Below are positions 22,150 through 35,855 of a stretch of 64,000 nt of DNA, piece by piece (positions within the stretch are counted from its first letter, which is position 1; every line of letters starts with the position of its first letter). Made by a program: the position numbers and the translations under genes. The DNA lies in assembly GCA_016271365.2 (NCBI GenBank), contig CM057454.1:700987501-701051500 (forward strand), written 5' to 3'. The DNA is from Neoceratodus forsteri (taxonomy: Eukaryota > Chordata > Ceratodontiformes > Ceratodontidae). The notes beneath the pieces were generated by a model that saw nothing but the letters and a program-made list of their open reading frames with translations, made no database searches and was not told the origin of the DNA.

Positions 22150-24425
22150 CTCCAGCCATCTGACAGCAGCATCAAACAGGAGCAGATTTATCCTGGACTC
22201 CTTTCAGGGTGCCTTCCTCAAGCAACTGGTAATGGAACCAACTCAGCAGAAGGCAAATTGGACCTAGTGTTCACAAACAGTGACAGTGTGATGGGAGTAA
22301 CAGTGGGGAGCACCTGGGGAACAGTGACCACCAGTCATTGAAGTTTGAAATCACAGAAGGAGCAGAACCAAACCATACAAAATCATGTATCCTGGATTTT
22401 AGAGGGACAGAATTTGGGAAACTGGGGAGATGCTTGAAGGAGGCATTAAGGGAATGGGGCAGGAATCAGAGGTTGAGGAACAGTGGGCAGCATTTAAAAT
22501 GAGGATTACAAGAACAACAGAATTACGCATTAAGCAGATTAGCAAGGGGAAAAGGAAGAGGAGGCCATTATGGTTTTCCAAGGAGGTAGTGAAGAAAGTC
22601 AAAGCCAAAAGATTGCATTCAGGCGATACAAAAGATACAGGCAAAAGGGGATAGGGAGAAGCATCAGGAGAAGCAAAGGGAGGCAGGGAGGTCAGTAAGG
22701 GAAGCCAAAGCTCAGACAGAAAAGCACATTGCAAAATTGCAGGTAGAGGAGACAAAACCTTTACAGGTTCATAAGTGAAAAAAAGGCAAAGGGAGGGATA
22801 GCGAGACTGAAGGGGCGAGGATGGGGGCGCATGGAGGATGACAACAGTAAAGCTGACATACTGAACAGGTATTTCTGCTCAGTCTTTACTGAGGAAGAGG
22901 AGGGTAATGAGTCTGTAGGGAGTACAAGGGTGGGAAATGGACACAAGTCCTTTACACGAGAAAGGCTCCTGAAGGACTGGAAGGAATAAGAGTTGATAAA
23001 GCAATGGAGCCAGATGAGGTGCACCCCAGGGTCCTTAAAGAACTAGGGAGAGGTGATGGCTGAACCTCTGGCAATCCTGTTTAGCTGATCATTGGAAACA
23101 GGGAGGTAACCAAAGACTGAAGGACAGCAGATGTAATCCCTTATGCAAAAGTGGGAACAAAAAGGAAATGGGGAACTACAGACCAGTCAGCCTCACCTCA
23201 GTAGTGGCGAAGATCATGGAAGCACTACTGAAGGAGAGATTGGTGGAACATCTGGTTGTCAATGGACTACAGGACCCAAGGCAGCATGGTTTCACCAGGG
23301 GAGGTCATGTCAGACCAGCCTCGATGAATTTTTCAACTGGGTGACCAAGGAGGTGGATCAGGGAGGGCAGTGGACATGGCCTATCTGGACTTCAGCAAGG
23401 CCTTTAACAAAGTGCCACATAGAAGGCTATTACACAAACTGGGGAATATGGATGTGGGCAGGACAGTAGTGTGGTGGGTAGGTAACTGGCTAGGTGGCAG
23501 GACACAGAGGGTGGTGGTAAATGGCTGTCACTCCACAGAGGAAGAGTGACCAGTGGGGTACCACAGAGATCAGTGCTGGGACCGGTCCTATTCAGCATCT
23601 TCATCAGTGACATTGTGGGACCTAGAAGGCAGAATTTCCATGTTTTCTGATGGCACAAAGCTCTGTAACAAAGTAGACACACCAGAGGGTGTAGACAGAA
23701 TGAGAAGGACCTACAGAAACTTGATGAATGGTCAGGGTTTAGCAGCAAATTCAATGCAAAGAAGTGTAAGATGATGCATATGGGGCACAAAAACCCTGGC
23801 ACAATATATCAGTTGGGGTGAAGATATAGCATGCACCAAGCAGAAAAAGGATCTTGTGATTATCATCTCTGATGACCTTAATGTAGGAAACAGTGTGACA
23901 AGGCAGCAGGTAAAGCAAATAGGATGCTAGGATGCATAGGCAGGGGCATCACCAGCAGGAAAAGGGATGTCATAATTCCACTATACAAGACACTAGTGAG
24001 GCTCCACCTGAAGTACAGCATACATTTCTGGAGACCTTACTTATGTAAGGACATAGGGTAGAGAAGGTTCAGAGGAGGGCAACAAAGATGGTACATGGAT
24101 TGCATCACAAGTCCAATGAGGATAGGTTGAAGGAATTGAATATATACTCCCTGAAGGAGAGAAGGAGAGAGGGGATATGATAGAGACATACAAGTATCTT
24201 ACAGGGAGGAACAGGGTGCAGGAATACACTAATTTTAAGTGAAAAAGATGTTCCAGGACTAGAGGCATGGGATGAAGTTGGAGGGAGGACAATTCAGAGG
24301 AAATGTGAGGAAGAATTTCTTCACAGAATGGGTGGTGGACAAGTTGAACATCCTGCTAGAGGAAGTGGTGAGGCTGAAACAATCACAGGATTTAAGAATG
24401 CATGGGATAACATAAAGGAATTCTG
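22150..24425 (+). mobile_element. CR1-type LINE of copy B, 5' part, split by an L1
   Basis: Duplicate of the 7415-9660 part of copy A. Endonuclease end: LDLVFTNSDSVMGVTVGS (about 22259-22312). RT blocks: RQHGFTRG (about 23278-23302), LDFSKAFNKVPH (about 23387-23422) and a GPVLFSIFISDI-like block (23580-23615). The catalytic FADD is FSDG (about 23643-23655), matching the FTDG in copy A, so the active site was lost before the duplication. Frames are broken elsewhere. The element stops at 'aaggaattctg' (24425), where the L1 begins. Confidence 0.85.
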
Positions 24426-24617
24426 GTGAGATCATGTGATGGTCTGGACTACTAGCTGCTGCTTCCCTTGGCTCCTGCTTCCTGGCTGATAATCTAACTT
24501 CATCAAGTGCTTCATAGCTGGTAATTCGGGTATCCTCTACATCACTATATTCCTGCTCATCTAACGGAGCTTGTTGGCTGTCTTTTCCGGTAGCATCTAT
24601 TGTTTTAACATGCACAG

Positions 24618-25467
24618 ATGGAGGCCAAGATGAAAACGCCTTACCCAGACACACGCCCCGGTCTCACCTGACAAACAGGCGAAGAAGGTAAAACCTCTCC
24701 AGCAGCTATCGGCTAAACCACTGACTACATTGGTGGCATCAACACTGCTTTCAGAAGAGTGTTTTTGCAAGAGCTGCAACCTTTTAAGGAGACACTCCTG
24801 GATATCGCTGCTGATCTAAAAATATTCGTACTGAAATGGCTGAACTCAGAACTGCACGGCAGACACGGAGGCTCGCACCTACTCTCTGGAGGCCTGGAGG
24901 CACAGGACAGATCTAGAAATCACAAAGCTCAGGCAACAAATCACTAAACTACAGCTCAAAACTGAGGATCTAGAGGCGCAGCAGGAGAAACAATATTTTG
25001 ATCTTTGGCTTACCAGAAGGAGCAGAAGGTCCCTCTGCAATTTTATTTACCCAGAAATTTTTCACCAAGATTGTGGGCCCTTCCCCACATAATCCTACCT
25101 ACTTAATAGAAAGGTCGCACAGGTCTCTACATCCAAAACTGGAGGAGAATGCCTCCTCACCCGATGATCATTCGTTTTCTCAACTATCTTGAAAACAGCA
25201 CATTTTGGCCAAAGTCAGAGATCTACAATCAATACAATGGGAGGGCAAGCACCTAAGAATTACTCAGGATTTGCCATTAGAAACTCAGCAGAAAAGAGCC
25301 TCCTTCACTCCATAGTCAGCAAGCTGATAGCTGCCAGTATTAAATTTTGCATGGCATACCCAGCACGTCTGCAGGTTTTAATGGATGGAGCATGGGCTAT
25401 CATAAGACCGGCCGACCAGGCCCAAGCCGATCTCTGCAAGAAGCTGCCTGCATTATTTCAATCTTAG
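24618..25467 (+). pseudogene. L1 ORF1 (RNA-binding chaperone), broken
   Basis: Starts MEAKMKTPYPDTRP (24618). A coiled-coil-like stretch follows, with LEITKLRQQITKLQLKTEDL at about 24912-24975. An RRM-like block contains FGLPEGAEGPSAI (about 25000-25040), and a C-terminal domain contains FCMAYPARLQVLMDGAW (about 25345-25395). The frame ends at 25467. These are the three standard parts of L1/Tx1 ORF1p, which trimerises and coats LINE RNA. Several frameshifts and stops separate them. The start was chosen because the first Met lies directly upstream of the Lys-rich N-terminus and follows the presumed untranslated region. Confidence 0.7.
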
Positions 25468-26852
25468 GATGGCATTCTCAGTTTCTTGCTATCAAAGAAC
25501 TGTTTACTTTGACTGTACCATTTGCTATTTGGCTGGCTTACCATTGAGGAGCTTGTTCTGAGAGATGTCTTTGGGAGGGAGTTTTCCCCGTGTGATGAGG
25601 AAGACGGCGACCAAGGAGAGAGGCGGAGGATGGCCTGTGGACCCGGAGGACTCTGCATGGCAACGAGGCACCATTTTCCCTCAGATCCCCTTCTTTACTG
25701 CCATTTGCTTCCAGTGGGACTCTTTCTGACCGGACAGTTTGGCCCATTTCCAGTTTGGTTCCCGGGGAACACCTGCATATTAGAGAAGGCCTGTTATGCT
25801 TTTACCTTTTGGCGGTGATTCTGTCATTATGTTATGCATATAATTCTGGAAAGACTCATGTTACCTATTCTCCTGTTCACTACCCAAACTATTCTCATGG
25901 GCTGTCTCAGTTTCTTTCTTTATTTCTTGATTTCTGGTATTTAGGAGATAGTTATGTTACGATTAATATATTGATGTTTGTCCCTCTCGAATTCTCTCTC
26001 TATAGAACTTCAGTCCTTTTATCTTCCCTTATTGTTCAGGTCTCTCTCGTTATCTCACCACTCCTCTTGATATACCTATCTCTGGAACTTTTTCTCTGCA
26101 CTCGGTAGTCTTGTCTACCATATGCTCATATCGCTTATTTACTAATTTTGTCGGAGAGTGTGGAGTTGAATTTACTTCACTTTTGGTTTTCACAGGAATA
26201 AGAAGTATTATATGGAGCTTGCATGAAGCTTACATAATGCTGGGGTATTCCAGTCCGATTTGTAGATTAAACCTAATATACCTTTTCTTTTCAGAGGCGG
26301 GGGTGGGAGGGAGGATTTTGGCCAGAAAGTAACCCACCACACGTCCTGAAGTATGGGGTGTAGTACCCTAATTACTCTTGCTCCTTGCTTTATTTGGTTT
26401 GGTATTCTGGGGATCCCTTTTGGCATGTTAGGCTAGTTTGCATTAATACTCAAGTTGAGGTCGGAAGGGTACCTAGTGGGGTTTTTTTTTATGTATTATT
26501 CTCTATCAGATTAGTAGTATTGAGGGTAGTTATAATGGGTACTTGTGGGCTCTCTACCATTGAACAAAAAGTTAGCTTCCTTAATGGTGTCAAAGCTAGG
26601 TGGAGGGATGTTCGTATATAGTTATTTGGGGAGATTGGGGCTGGTAACTATGGTGTACCATTGTTTCTTATTGTTGATGATGGGTTTCCCATTATCTTGC
26701 AGTTGTCATCATGGTCAATAGTATGCTCTGGGGTTCCTCTTGGGTCTTGTGGAATACCAATTTAATAAAATGTATGTAAGATTGGTGGGGAGGGTTTAGT
26801 GCACTCTCATAGTATATTGTTTTGGTTATGCATTGTTCGGTTGTAATACCCA
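25468..26852 (+). other. Inter-ORF region of the L1
   Basis: About 1.4 kb between ORF1 and ORF2, T-rich on the plus strand. No domain is recognised. It is longer than the usual gap between L1 ORFs, so it may hold an older insertion that I cannot delimit. Confidence 0.5.
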
Positions 26853-29800
26853 ATGGCTACAGGTTTGAAAAATTTATATCTTGGAATGTAAGAGGGCTCG
26901 TGATCTCAACAAGAGAATTCAGATCTTAAAACACTTATCATTGCTGAATGCCCATATCTCTTTCATTCAGGAAACTCATCTGCTCCTGGGGAAACGGGGT
27001 TTAGCAGACTTGGGATTGGGCAAGTTTTGCTGCTGGTAACTCATCCGTCAGTGGTGGTACTGCTATTTTAATTCACAGGCGATAGCCTTTCAACCCAAAA
27101 CAACAATCGCTGATCCACAGGGAGATATTGTTTTAGTCCAAGGATTATTGGACTGCACTGAATTGGTCCTGGGAGTGTGTATGGGCCTGTGGGAAATCCT
27201 ATATTTTTCAGGAATTATCAACCGAACTACAGAAGTTCTCGATGTTCCCTTAATCCTTGAGGACTGGAACCTGCCACCCACACAAGATTTGGATAGATCT
27301 AATTCCTTTCCTAAGCTCCCTTACTCAAACCCAAAGGGCTCTTGCTGAATTTCTTGATACTAACAGATTGTGTGATCCCTGATGCTCTTAAACCCTGAGA
27401 CCCAGCTTTCATTTCACTCTATGGTGCATTCCACTTGGTCTCGCTGGATTATATCTTACTTAGTCATTCTCTCATACATGGTCTTAATGATTCCGCCTAG
27501 AACTGATTGTTATATCGGACCATGCTGTAACATGGGTCACAGTTATGTTAAATCAAACCTCCAAAGGGACTCAATATGGCATTTAAATACGCAGCTTCTA
27601 AAGGACAATTACGCCATTATCAGGATCTCAGACATGATCCAATTTTTTCATTGCAAATAACCAGGGTTCGGTTGCTAGGATGGACCATGAATGGTGTGCC
27701 TAAAATGCTTTTTACTGAGGTGAGTTTATTAGGCTCTCCTCCATTCGTAAACAAAAGAGAGAGGTGGCTACTATTTCCTTCTGGGTCAGATTCACACTTG
27801 AGCATTTTCTTACCTCTTCCTCTTCTCCAGATGTGCTAAAATCTTTGTTGAATTTAAGGAATCAGTATTCTCGTCTAGCACAGGAAAAAGCAGAATTTCT
27901 TATTTTAAGAACTAAGGCAAACTACATAGAGCAGGGGAGAAGGTAAGTCATCTTCTGGCGCTGCATCTGAGGAACTAGAGGCATCCAGATCTATTCCTTC
28001 GATCAATGATCTGGATGGAACCACTAAAACACACCCAAGAGACATAACTGCTGTTTTAGGCAGTTTTATCTTTCCCTCTATAGCCAGCTCTTGTATCCCC
28101 ATCTCATGCTGAATTATTTGAGTATTTATCTGCCTTACCATTACCTACTCTCTCTCCCTCACAACAAGCTTGTTTATCAGCTCCTATATCTCTTCAGGAA
28201 ATCTTGTTTGCTATCCATAAGTTTGCCTCGGATAGGGCCCCTGGTCCAGATGGTTTACCTTCAAACTTTACAAAGTTTTGCTAAAGATCTTGCTCCCTAC
28301 TTATTACGTTTATATCAATATATGCTCTCAGGACAGGCTTTAGATCCATCCCTATTAGAAGCCTCTATTATTATTATTCTCAGACCAGACAAACCACCCC
28401 AATCTCCATGAGTTATCGTCCCATCTCTTTGTTAAACTGTGACATTAAAATCTTGGCTAAGATACTGCTAGCAGAATTGAACAGGTTTGGACTCCGCTTC
28501 TAGCCCAGAGCAAATTGGGTTCGTGTCAGGTAGAACACCTGCTGCCACCTTTAAAATTAGCGTACCTGGTTCAGGTGGCTAAAACCTCCCCTCTCCCATG
28601 GCTCTCATATCCCTTGATGCTGAAAAAGCATTTGATAGGGTGGATTGGAACTTCCTGTGGTTACGTTGCAGACAATGGGCTTTCCTAATACCTTTATGAA
28701 GTGGATTCAGACTCTATATTCCTCTCCTCAGGCAAAATAAACTGTAATGGAGTCTTGTCCGAGGCTTTCCTCTTTTTCGGCACACGACAGGGTTGCCCGC
28801 CTCCCTTTTCTCTTTAATATATATCTCGATCCCCTGATTAGGAGATTAAACTCCTTCCCTTAATCACTGGTATTCCAATAGATGATAGGACTCCGCCCTT
28901 TCAGTTTATGCGATGACATATTGCTTCACCTTTCAGATCCGTCTCCTCCTTAACAGAAGCATTGCATATTATTGTTACTTTTGGGAAATTTTCAAATTAT
29001 AAACTCAATATTACTAAACTTGAAATTTTTCCTTAATTCTTTAACATATAGCTCAGCTTTCAGTGGTTTTGGCATGAAATGGGCTCCCAAGTCCATTAAA
29101 TACTTGGGCATTTATATTACCTCGGATTTACCATTACTCCATAAACTTAATTTAGAGGATCTATGGTCCAACATTCAACAATACTTATCAAGATAGAAGA
29201 AGCTCTCTCTCGCTTTGGGATAGAATTAATACTGTCAAGATGAACGTTTCACCCAGATTGTTTTATCCATTAAATATGTTGGATGTCTGGTTACCCCTGC
29301 CTTCTTCCAATGCATCCACTCTGATGTTAGTTCCTTTATTTGGCAGGACAAGGCAATTAGAAGATCCTACAGTAAGCTCTTTTACCAAGGAGATGGGAGG
29401 CTTAGTGCCTCCTAACTTCTTGTTCTACTACTGGGCCTGTCACCCTATAAGTGTGGGAAATGGCTTTGTTAACTGATCTCTGTGCTCACCACGACTATGT
29501 TCCTATTTGGTTATTTATAGAGGCTGACATTCTCGCTACCCATAATGTAGCCCTTTGTCGTTTCTTTAAGCCCTTTAAAAATTGCCCAAATCCTGCAGCC
29601 CTTCCCAATCAGTACCTCACTAAGAGTTCTCTCTCAAATGTTCATATTCTATAAGGTATGTTCGAGTTTGGATCCTTCTTAGCCACTATATGCCAATTTG
29701 AATCTCAAAATAGGGGAGCCCCATAACTAGGCACTGGCTATCTCTTCTCCCTAGCTTACAGTGGCAGATTTCTACTCAAATGGTGCTATACTATCTACCA

Positions 29801-30540
29801 AGGGATTCTCATTAAGCTGGGTCTTAAGTCACGGGCTGTCTTTCAAATTTTACTGCTTAAGCACCTACTAATTAAGCTAATCGAGAAAGAGTGTAACCCT
29901 CTCTATTGAAGCTTTTTTCAAACAAATAAAGACTTTGGTTTGTAAATCCCATGGCATTTCCATGATATACAAGCTGATTCTCACTTTCTCTCAGTCTCTA
30001 TCTGATAGCCAGTTCTCGGTCTGGCAGGTTTCATTCCCTGATGAAGCTATTAACTGGCATACAATATGGACAGGCCTATACACATATCTCACTCCAGGAC
30101 CGATACAGACTTACACAATACTGTATCCCAATAAAATGTATTATACCCGCAAATTGGCCCGAATGAAAGGCCCAGCACGTGTTCAAGGTGCAATAAAGAG
30201 GAAGGCTAACTCTTCATATATTGTGGTTCTGTGAAAGGATATCCCGTTGTGGAAGCAATTGAAGCCACTCTGGACCCTTTGTTGGGTCTACAGGGCCTTT
30301 TCTCCTGTCATATGTACCTTGGGAGATTATTCTGGAATTCCGTGAAGGAGAGATGGTTTCACATGGCTTTAACTCTATGATGTCAAAAGCTAGTGCTTAG
30401 ACACTAGACGGATCAAGTTACCATTTCCTATGTGGAATGGTTGCATGAAATATCATTTGCACTCCACCTAGAACACTTAATTGTGAGTGTGAGCCATCGC
30501 CTCTCATCTTTTAACAAAAATGGGTGAAGTTATATGCTCT
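26853..30540 (+). pseudogene. L1 ORF2 (endonuclease and reverse transcriptase), broken
   Basis: ORF2 begins near 26853. The APE-type endonuclease start ISWNVRGL lies at about 26877-26900, followed by FIQETHL (about 26963-26985). RT blocks are ISLLNC and IKILAKI (28420-28470), ISLDAEKAFDRVDWNFL (about 28607-28660), GTRQGCP (about 28780-28800) and YLGIYIT (about 29100-29125). In the catalytic YADD region ('gtttatgcgatgacatattg', about 28901-28920) a one-base change in length shifts the frame. The C-terminus has a Cys/His-rich relic near 30190-30240. The polymerase would nick DNA and copy the element's RNA at the target. It is inactive because of multiple stops. Confidence 0.8.
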
Positions 30541-30872
30541 GTATTTATCTTGATATGGTCTCTCCTGTTGTTTTCACGAACCTCTCCTACCTCTCTAACT
30601 ATATCTCAATGACTGCTCTTGCTGTTCCTTTGTTAACTTTAGGACAATAAGGATAGGAGAGTGCACCGCTGGGGAGGGAGGAGGGACTTTCGGGAGGGGG
30701 TCTCTTTTTTATGTGGTTTATTGATTTTAATTTATCTGACTCTTACTTCATTTTATTTCATTATTCTATGTATGGCTTTCTTGGCAGTGTACATTGATAG
30801 TACTGCATTCATTCCTCAAATGTTGTTGCACTGCGATATGCTTAATAAAGTATGTTGAATTTAAAAATAAAT

Positions 30873-31003
30873 GAATTCTGAAGGTCAGGTTTAAGGGCAA
30901 CAGACTTGTAGGAAAACATAAACTGAACTTACAAGCTCAAATGGGCAGACTGCGGGGCCATAGGCCTTATCTGCTGACACTGTCTATGTATCTATGTATC
31001 TGC
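30873..31003 (+). mobile_element. CR1-type LINE of copy B, 3' end after the L1
   Basis: Resumes at 'gaattctgaaggtcaggttt', exactly where 24425 stopped, and ends with 'tatgtatctatgtatctg'. It corresponds to 9653-9782 in copy A, including the 'gggcagactg' tail motif. Confidence 0.9.
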
Positions 31004-32035
31004 TGAACCATCCTATACTTGCTCCTCTGCAGCTGAGGAAGGGTCCAGTCACTTTGTGAATTGTTGCCATTCCAGTCCTTTTCTTCCATTTATATCCATG
31101 AAGAAACTAGAGGGCATCTGAGGGAGAGGAGAAAAATTGAGCACCCTCTCTGTCCACAATTTTCAGAGTGGCTGGTGGAAGCAAGTAAGCTCTAACTCCT
31201 TGAGCCTTGGCCAGGTCCTGAGCTTTATAAAGGCTTTCCACTTATCCAGGACTCTCTTTGGGTAGTCCTGCCAAAAACTGAGCCATGCCCCGGTCACCTG
31301 AATGTCCTTCAAGGCACGAGCATCTTGCAAAATGTGGATGCAATCCTGGACCTATAACTCAAGGACCACCAGGCAAGGGAGTGTGGCACTGTCTTGCAGT
31401 GGTGGGTCGGTAGGTACTCAGCATGCCCATTTGATTTCCACCAGTGGTCCAGGTTCCCACTGAAGCTAAAATGGAGCTTTCCTTGGAGGTATGCTGTTAT
31501 GTCTTCTCCTTCCACATGCTATGGAAGCCTGAAGGTTTGAATGTTACCAATGGCTTCAGGTTTCCATGTCATCAATCTTGTCCCAAAGGGACTGAATTTC
31601 CTTTCCACTAGATTCAAGTGGCACTCAGCAGGGTTGGCCCATCTTCCACCAGACTGATCCTCACTTCGGTCTGCTCTACCCAATGAACCAGAGCCTCCAC
31701 AGAAACCTAGACTGCAGTAAGTTGTACCGTTATGTGATGTAAATCATTATGGATCCCACTCATACTTGATCTCATTAAGTTCCCAGGCCACCAGGCTTGA
31801 CTCTAACTCCTGTTTTAACTGAGTTTCTGTACGAAGCACCAGTTCATCTTCAGTGGGTGGTGAGGCTAACAATTTGTATTTCTTTTAGCTAACTTCTCCT
31901 GGTCACTCTTAACGGTCATTTTCAAATGTAATGAGCAAATTCAGTGCAAAAGGCAAATCAGAAGAGGAGAAAAATCTGTTTTTCTGAGGGGTTAAGACAG
32001 AGCTGTGTCACCGTGCTGCTGTTCATCTCGATGGC
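31004..32035 (-). pseudogene. L1/Tx1-type ORF1 fragment (copy B)
   Basis: Duplicate of 9790-10830 on the minus strand. It keeps the same middle block (EGEDITAYLQGKLHF, near 31470-31515) and C-terminal block, with different frameshifts. It lies between the CR1 tail and the (TTTA)n tail of the next LINE, as in copy A. Confidence 0.65.
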
Positions 32036-32039
32036 ATCA

Positions 32040-33660
32040 TGTGACACCCATAAATCACTTTTAAATAAATAAATAAATAATTCATATAACTGTTTTTTTA
32101 ATAACTGTTTTATAGGATGTGGATATACTGTAGTAATTGTCTTTATAAAGTCAATCCATAGATGATAAAGACTGACTTTTTAAGGATAATTATCAGTGCA
32201 TGCCACCATTTTGAGCACAAATCCAAATTTACCCATTTCATTTTTTCTTGTACGTAAGTTAGGAATTAGATTTTGACAGGTATTTGTAATTAGTAACCTG
32301 TTTGAAACACGCCTGACTTCTATAAGTGCATTCACAGGCATCTTGTTTAGTTCAGCTCAGACCACTGCTGAAGAAGTAGCCTGAGGAACTTGGAACAAGG
32401 ATTTGTAGTAGCAGAGCAATGGAGTGCCCATATTTCTGTGCCATATGTTAATAGTGGGTTGATTTTCATCGCCTCTGCTTGAAGAGGTGCACCTAATGCT
32501 TTCCCTCCACAGTTACATTTAAATCCGGAGGGCCTTAGATACTTGTTTGGCTTTTTAGTGTTTGGGATTTTATATGCTGAGTCCATTTTGTGTTAGCAGT
32601 TACTTTAATTGCAAGATATATATATATATTCATTTTCATTTTCAGTTTTGTCTTTATTGAGATGAAAAGATGAATCAGTGTGATCAGATCCAAAGACTAA
32701 AATCTTTGTTTTCTTCAGATTCATTTTCAACTTCAATTTATCACGCCTCTGCTTTAAATTTTACTTTTTCTTGTAGCACTTTCTTAGCAAGAATATTATA
32801 GTGTCATCCATGTAGGCCAATAGATGGCAGGGGATGCTTTGAATTTTTAGGAGGACATACTGAACTCCAGCATCAAATCTCAGTATTTCATTAATATAGA
32901 TGTTAAAAAGCAAAAGTGCCAATAAGCATCCTTGTTTCATTCTGTATATAGTAGTAAATGTATGTCTCAAATTATCATTCAAATCATATCTTACCTTTGT
33001 TGTAGTTTTGGTATGCAGCTGATAGATAGGGACCAGGAGTGAGTTGGTCCAGACCATTCTGAATCATTATTTCCCAAATTATACTTCGATTGATAGAATC
33101 AAACATAGTTGAGCAGTCAATAAATAGAGCAGAGATTTTCATTTTTCATATATGCATACTTCTCAATTACATGCATTATTGTAAAATATGATCACGGGTT
33201 GAGAATATATGTCTGAATCCTGCTTGAAATGGGGAAAGTAAAGTCTTTTGATTTACCCATGAGGTAAGTCTATCCAATAAGATTCTTGTGAATAATTTGG
33301 AGACAATGTTTGATAGACATACTGGACGACAATTTTGGGGAGCATAAACAGAATCTTTTTGAATGTAGAGACTATTATATTTGTCTTCCATGATGCAGTA
33401 ATGAATCTTTTTCTCACACATGTATACAAGTAGTGAGGAAAACAACCCAAAATGTGTATTTGCCTTGTATATTTCCCAGGTGTCAGATCTGGGCCAGGTG
33501 CTTTATAAGGGGCTAAATTAAAATTGCTACTTACTTAGCATGAGTAAACATTAAGGATTTAAAGTCTATTATCTCTTCTATGGAGTTAGTCAACACCTAT
33601 TTGTCTCATAGTTAAACAAACATGCTTGACTCCTACATAGGGATTTTCTCAGGGAGTAAG
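32040..33660 (-). mobile_element. Non-LTR retrotransposon of unassigned clade (copy B)
   Basis: Duplicate of 10832-12440. The tail is (TTTA)n at 32059-32080. RT blocks are YAPQNCRPVCLSNI and FTRILLDRL (about 33260-33350), KQGCLLALLLFNIYINEI (about 32885-32945) and AYMDDTIIFL (about 32785-32815). The C-terminal segment KINPLLTYGTEIWAL lies near 32420-32470. YxDD is intact in both copies, but frames are not joined. The residues between blocks match copy A, confirming one ancestral insertion before the duplication. Confidence 0.75.
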
Positions 33661-33664
33661 TCAA

Positions 33665-35855
33665 GGAACCCACAAGGATAGGGCAATGCTGGACCTTGTG
33701 CATACAAACAGATATGGCAATGCAGATATCATGGTGGGTAGTCTTCTAGGTACCAGCGATCACTATACAGTGTGGTTTAACATTAAGATGGGAATAGAGG
33801 CCAACCAGAAAGGGATGGGTGTCCTGGACTTTAGAAGGAGGATGTTAAAAATTTGGGAGACTGCCTTAAAACTGCCTCACAGAGAGATTGCCAAGGAGGG
33901 GTAGAGGCACAGTTGGGAAAAATAAAATAGGATATAATTAAAGCAGCCAACCCTGCATGAAGGAGGTGAATAAAGACACATGGAAAAGAGACAGTTTTAT
34001 GGTTCTCCAGAGATATGATCATGATGCTGAAGGTAAATGGGTGGCATTCAGAAAGTATAAGGAAATGCAGAAAGAGGAAGGCAGGGAGGTATGCTATGTA
34101 AAATAGAGGGAAGAAGGAAAGGCAGTGAGAGGGAAAAGGCACAAACAGGGAAAGCATAGCCAAAGGGTAGCTAAAGGGATAAGACTTTCTTCAGATTCAT
34201 AAGTGAGAAGAGGAAAGCAAGGGTAGTGATAGTGAGGAATAGGAGGGCAACAGGGAGACTGTGTAGCAGAAGGTCACGAGAAAGCAGACATCCTGAGCAG
34301 GTGTTTCTGCTAAATGTTCGCAGTGGAAGAAGGGGACAAACCACCAGGAGTAGGATGAACAAAGGGTGGGGGAGATGGACACAAGTCCATTTTCAGAGGA
34401 AAGTTCCCTAGAAGACATGCAGCTCTGTGAATGGACAAAGCTATGGGACAGGACAGACTATACCCAAGGGTACAAAAGAAACTCAGGGAGGTGCTAGCTA
34501 CCCCACTGATAGCCTTATTCAAGACCTCACTGAAACAGGCATGGTTCCAGAGCACTGGATAAGAGAAGATGAAGTCCCTCTCTATGAAAGCAGAAACAAG
34601 GATGAGTCTATCAACTATTGGCCAGACAAGTCTCACATCAGATTGAAACCCAGCTAAAAGAAAGGTTGCAAGACTACTAGCAGCTTGGATTCATGGGAGA
34701 GGAGGGTCATGGCAGACAAATCTGATTGATTTAGTTGACTGGGTGACCAGGAAAGTAGAGCAGGGAGGGCAGTGGACATGGCCCAATTAGACTTTAGCAA
34801 GGCATTCAACACTGTGCAACATAGAAAACTGATAAAGAAATTGAGCAGCCTAGGTATGGATCCAAAGTGATGATTTGGGTTAGAAACTGGTAAATGAATA
34901 GGAGAGAGAGTGTGGTACTTAACAGCACTCACTCTAGTAATCGAGAGTGACCAGTGAGGTGCAACAGGGCTCAGTATTGGGACCGGTTCTTTCAATGTCT
35001 TTTGCAGATTACACCAAAAACTGTAATAGGGTGGACACACAGGAAGGGTGGAGAAAAGGTATAGGGATGATGGGAAACTTGAAGAGCTGAAAAGAGCATA
35101 GCAGTCGTATTTCAATGCCAAATAGTTCAAAATTATACAGCTAGGGCATCTGAACATGGGAGCTGAGATATAGCATGGGGAGGTACTGACAGTTATTCAG
35201 TAGGAAAGGGTCTTTGTGGGTAAGGCCAGTGGGAAGCTGGGATGCATAGGGAGAGGTATAATCAGTAAGAGGAGGAGATGATGTTGTCACTATATTTCTC
35301 ATATATGTATTGTGAAGCCCTGAAGCCACACCTCAGAAAGAACATAGACCGGTGGAAGTAGTCCACATGAAAGCAACTAAAGGTTGCAAGGTGTTGCATC
35401 AAACTTTCTATGAGGAGAGATTTAGGACTCTCAACTTGTACATTCTGGAAGAGTAAGAGGGGAATGTTAGAGACCAAAAGTATCTCACAGGGGTAAACAG
35501 GATGCAGAAGGGGTTCTCTTCAAATGAGAAAAGTACTAAGACCAGTGGACATGCAATGAAGCAGGAGGTGGGAACATTTAAGATGGATATGAGGGAGTAC
35601 TACTTCACTGACAGAGTTGTAGACTGGAAGAGACTACCAGTGGAAGTAGTGTATGTAGAAACAGTAGGGGATTCCAGCATGCATGAGAATGACATAGGGA
35701 ATATTAATAAATAGACACGGAGAAAGGAGGATCACCCAAAACCATTTATGGTCTGTGGAGACAAACTAGGCAGGGATCATCTGGGCAGACTGGGTGGACC
35801 AAGCCTACTTTCCTGCTGACAGACTCTGTTTCTCTATGTAACTGTACCTATAGCA
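33665..35855 (+). mobile_element. CR1-type LINE, second family (copy B)
   Basis: Duplicate of 12445-14700. It contains AMLDLVHTNRYGNADIMVGS (about 33686-33745) and GTSDHYTVWFN. The RT region has the same internal deletion after the GPVLF-like block (about 34980-35030). The 3' tail 'gggcagactgggtggacc' is at 35783-35800. It lacks about 80 bp present in copy A near 13440-13515. Not functional. Confidence 0.85.

Larger units (their letters stand above)
24426..30868 (+). mobile_element. L1/Tx1-type LINE inserted in copy B, near full length
   Basis: The insertion interrupts the CR1 precisely. The sequence 'aaaggaattctg' (24414-24425) before it reappears as 'aaatgaattctg' (30869-30880) after it. 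That is a 12-bp target-site duplication with one mismatch, and the uninterrupted site is present in copy A near 9650. The element has a 5' untranslated region (24426-24617), ORF1 (24618-25467), an inter-ORF region, ORF2 (26853-30540) and a 3' end with 'aataaag' and an A-rich tail. It contains stops and frameshifts, so it is no longer mobile, but all parts are present. It arrived after the duplication. Confidence 0.9.
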
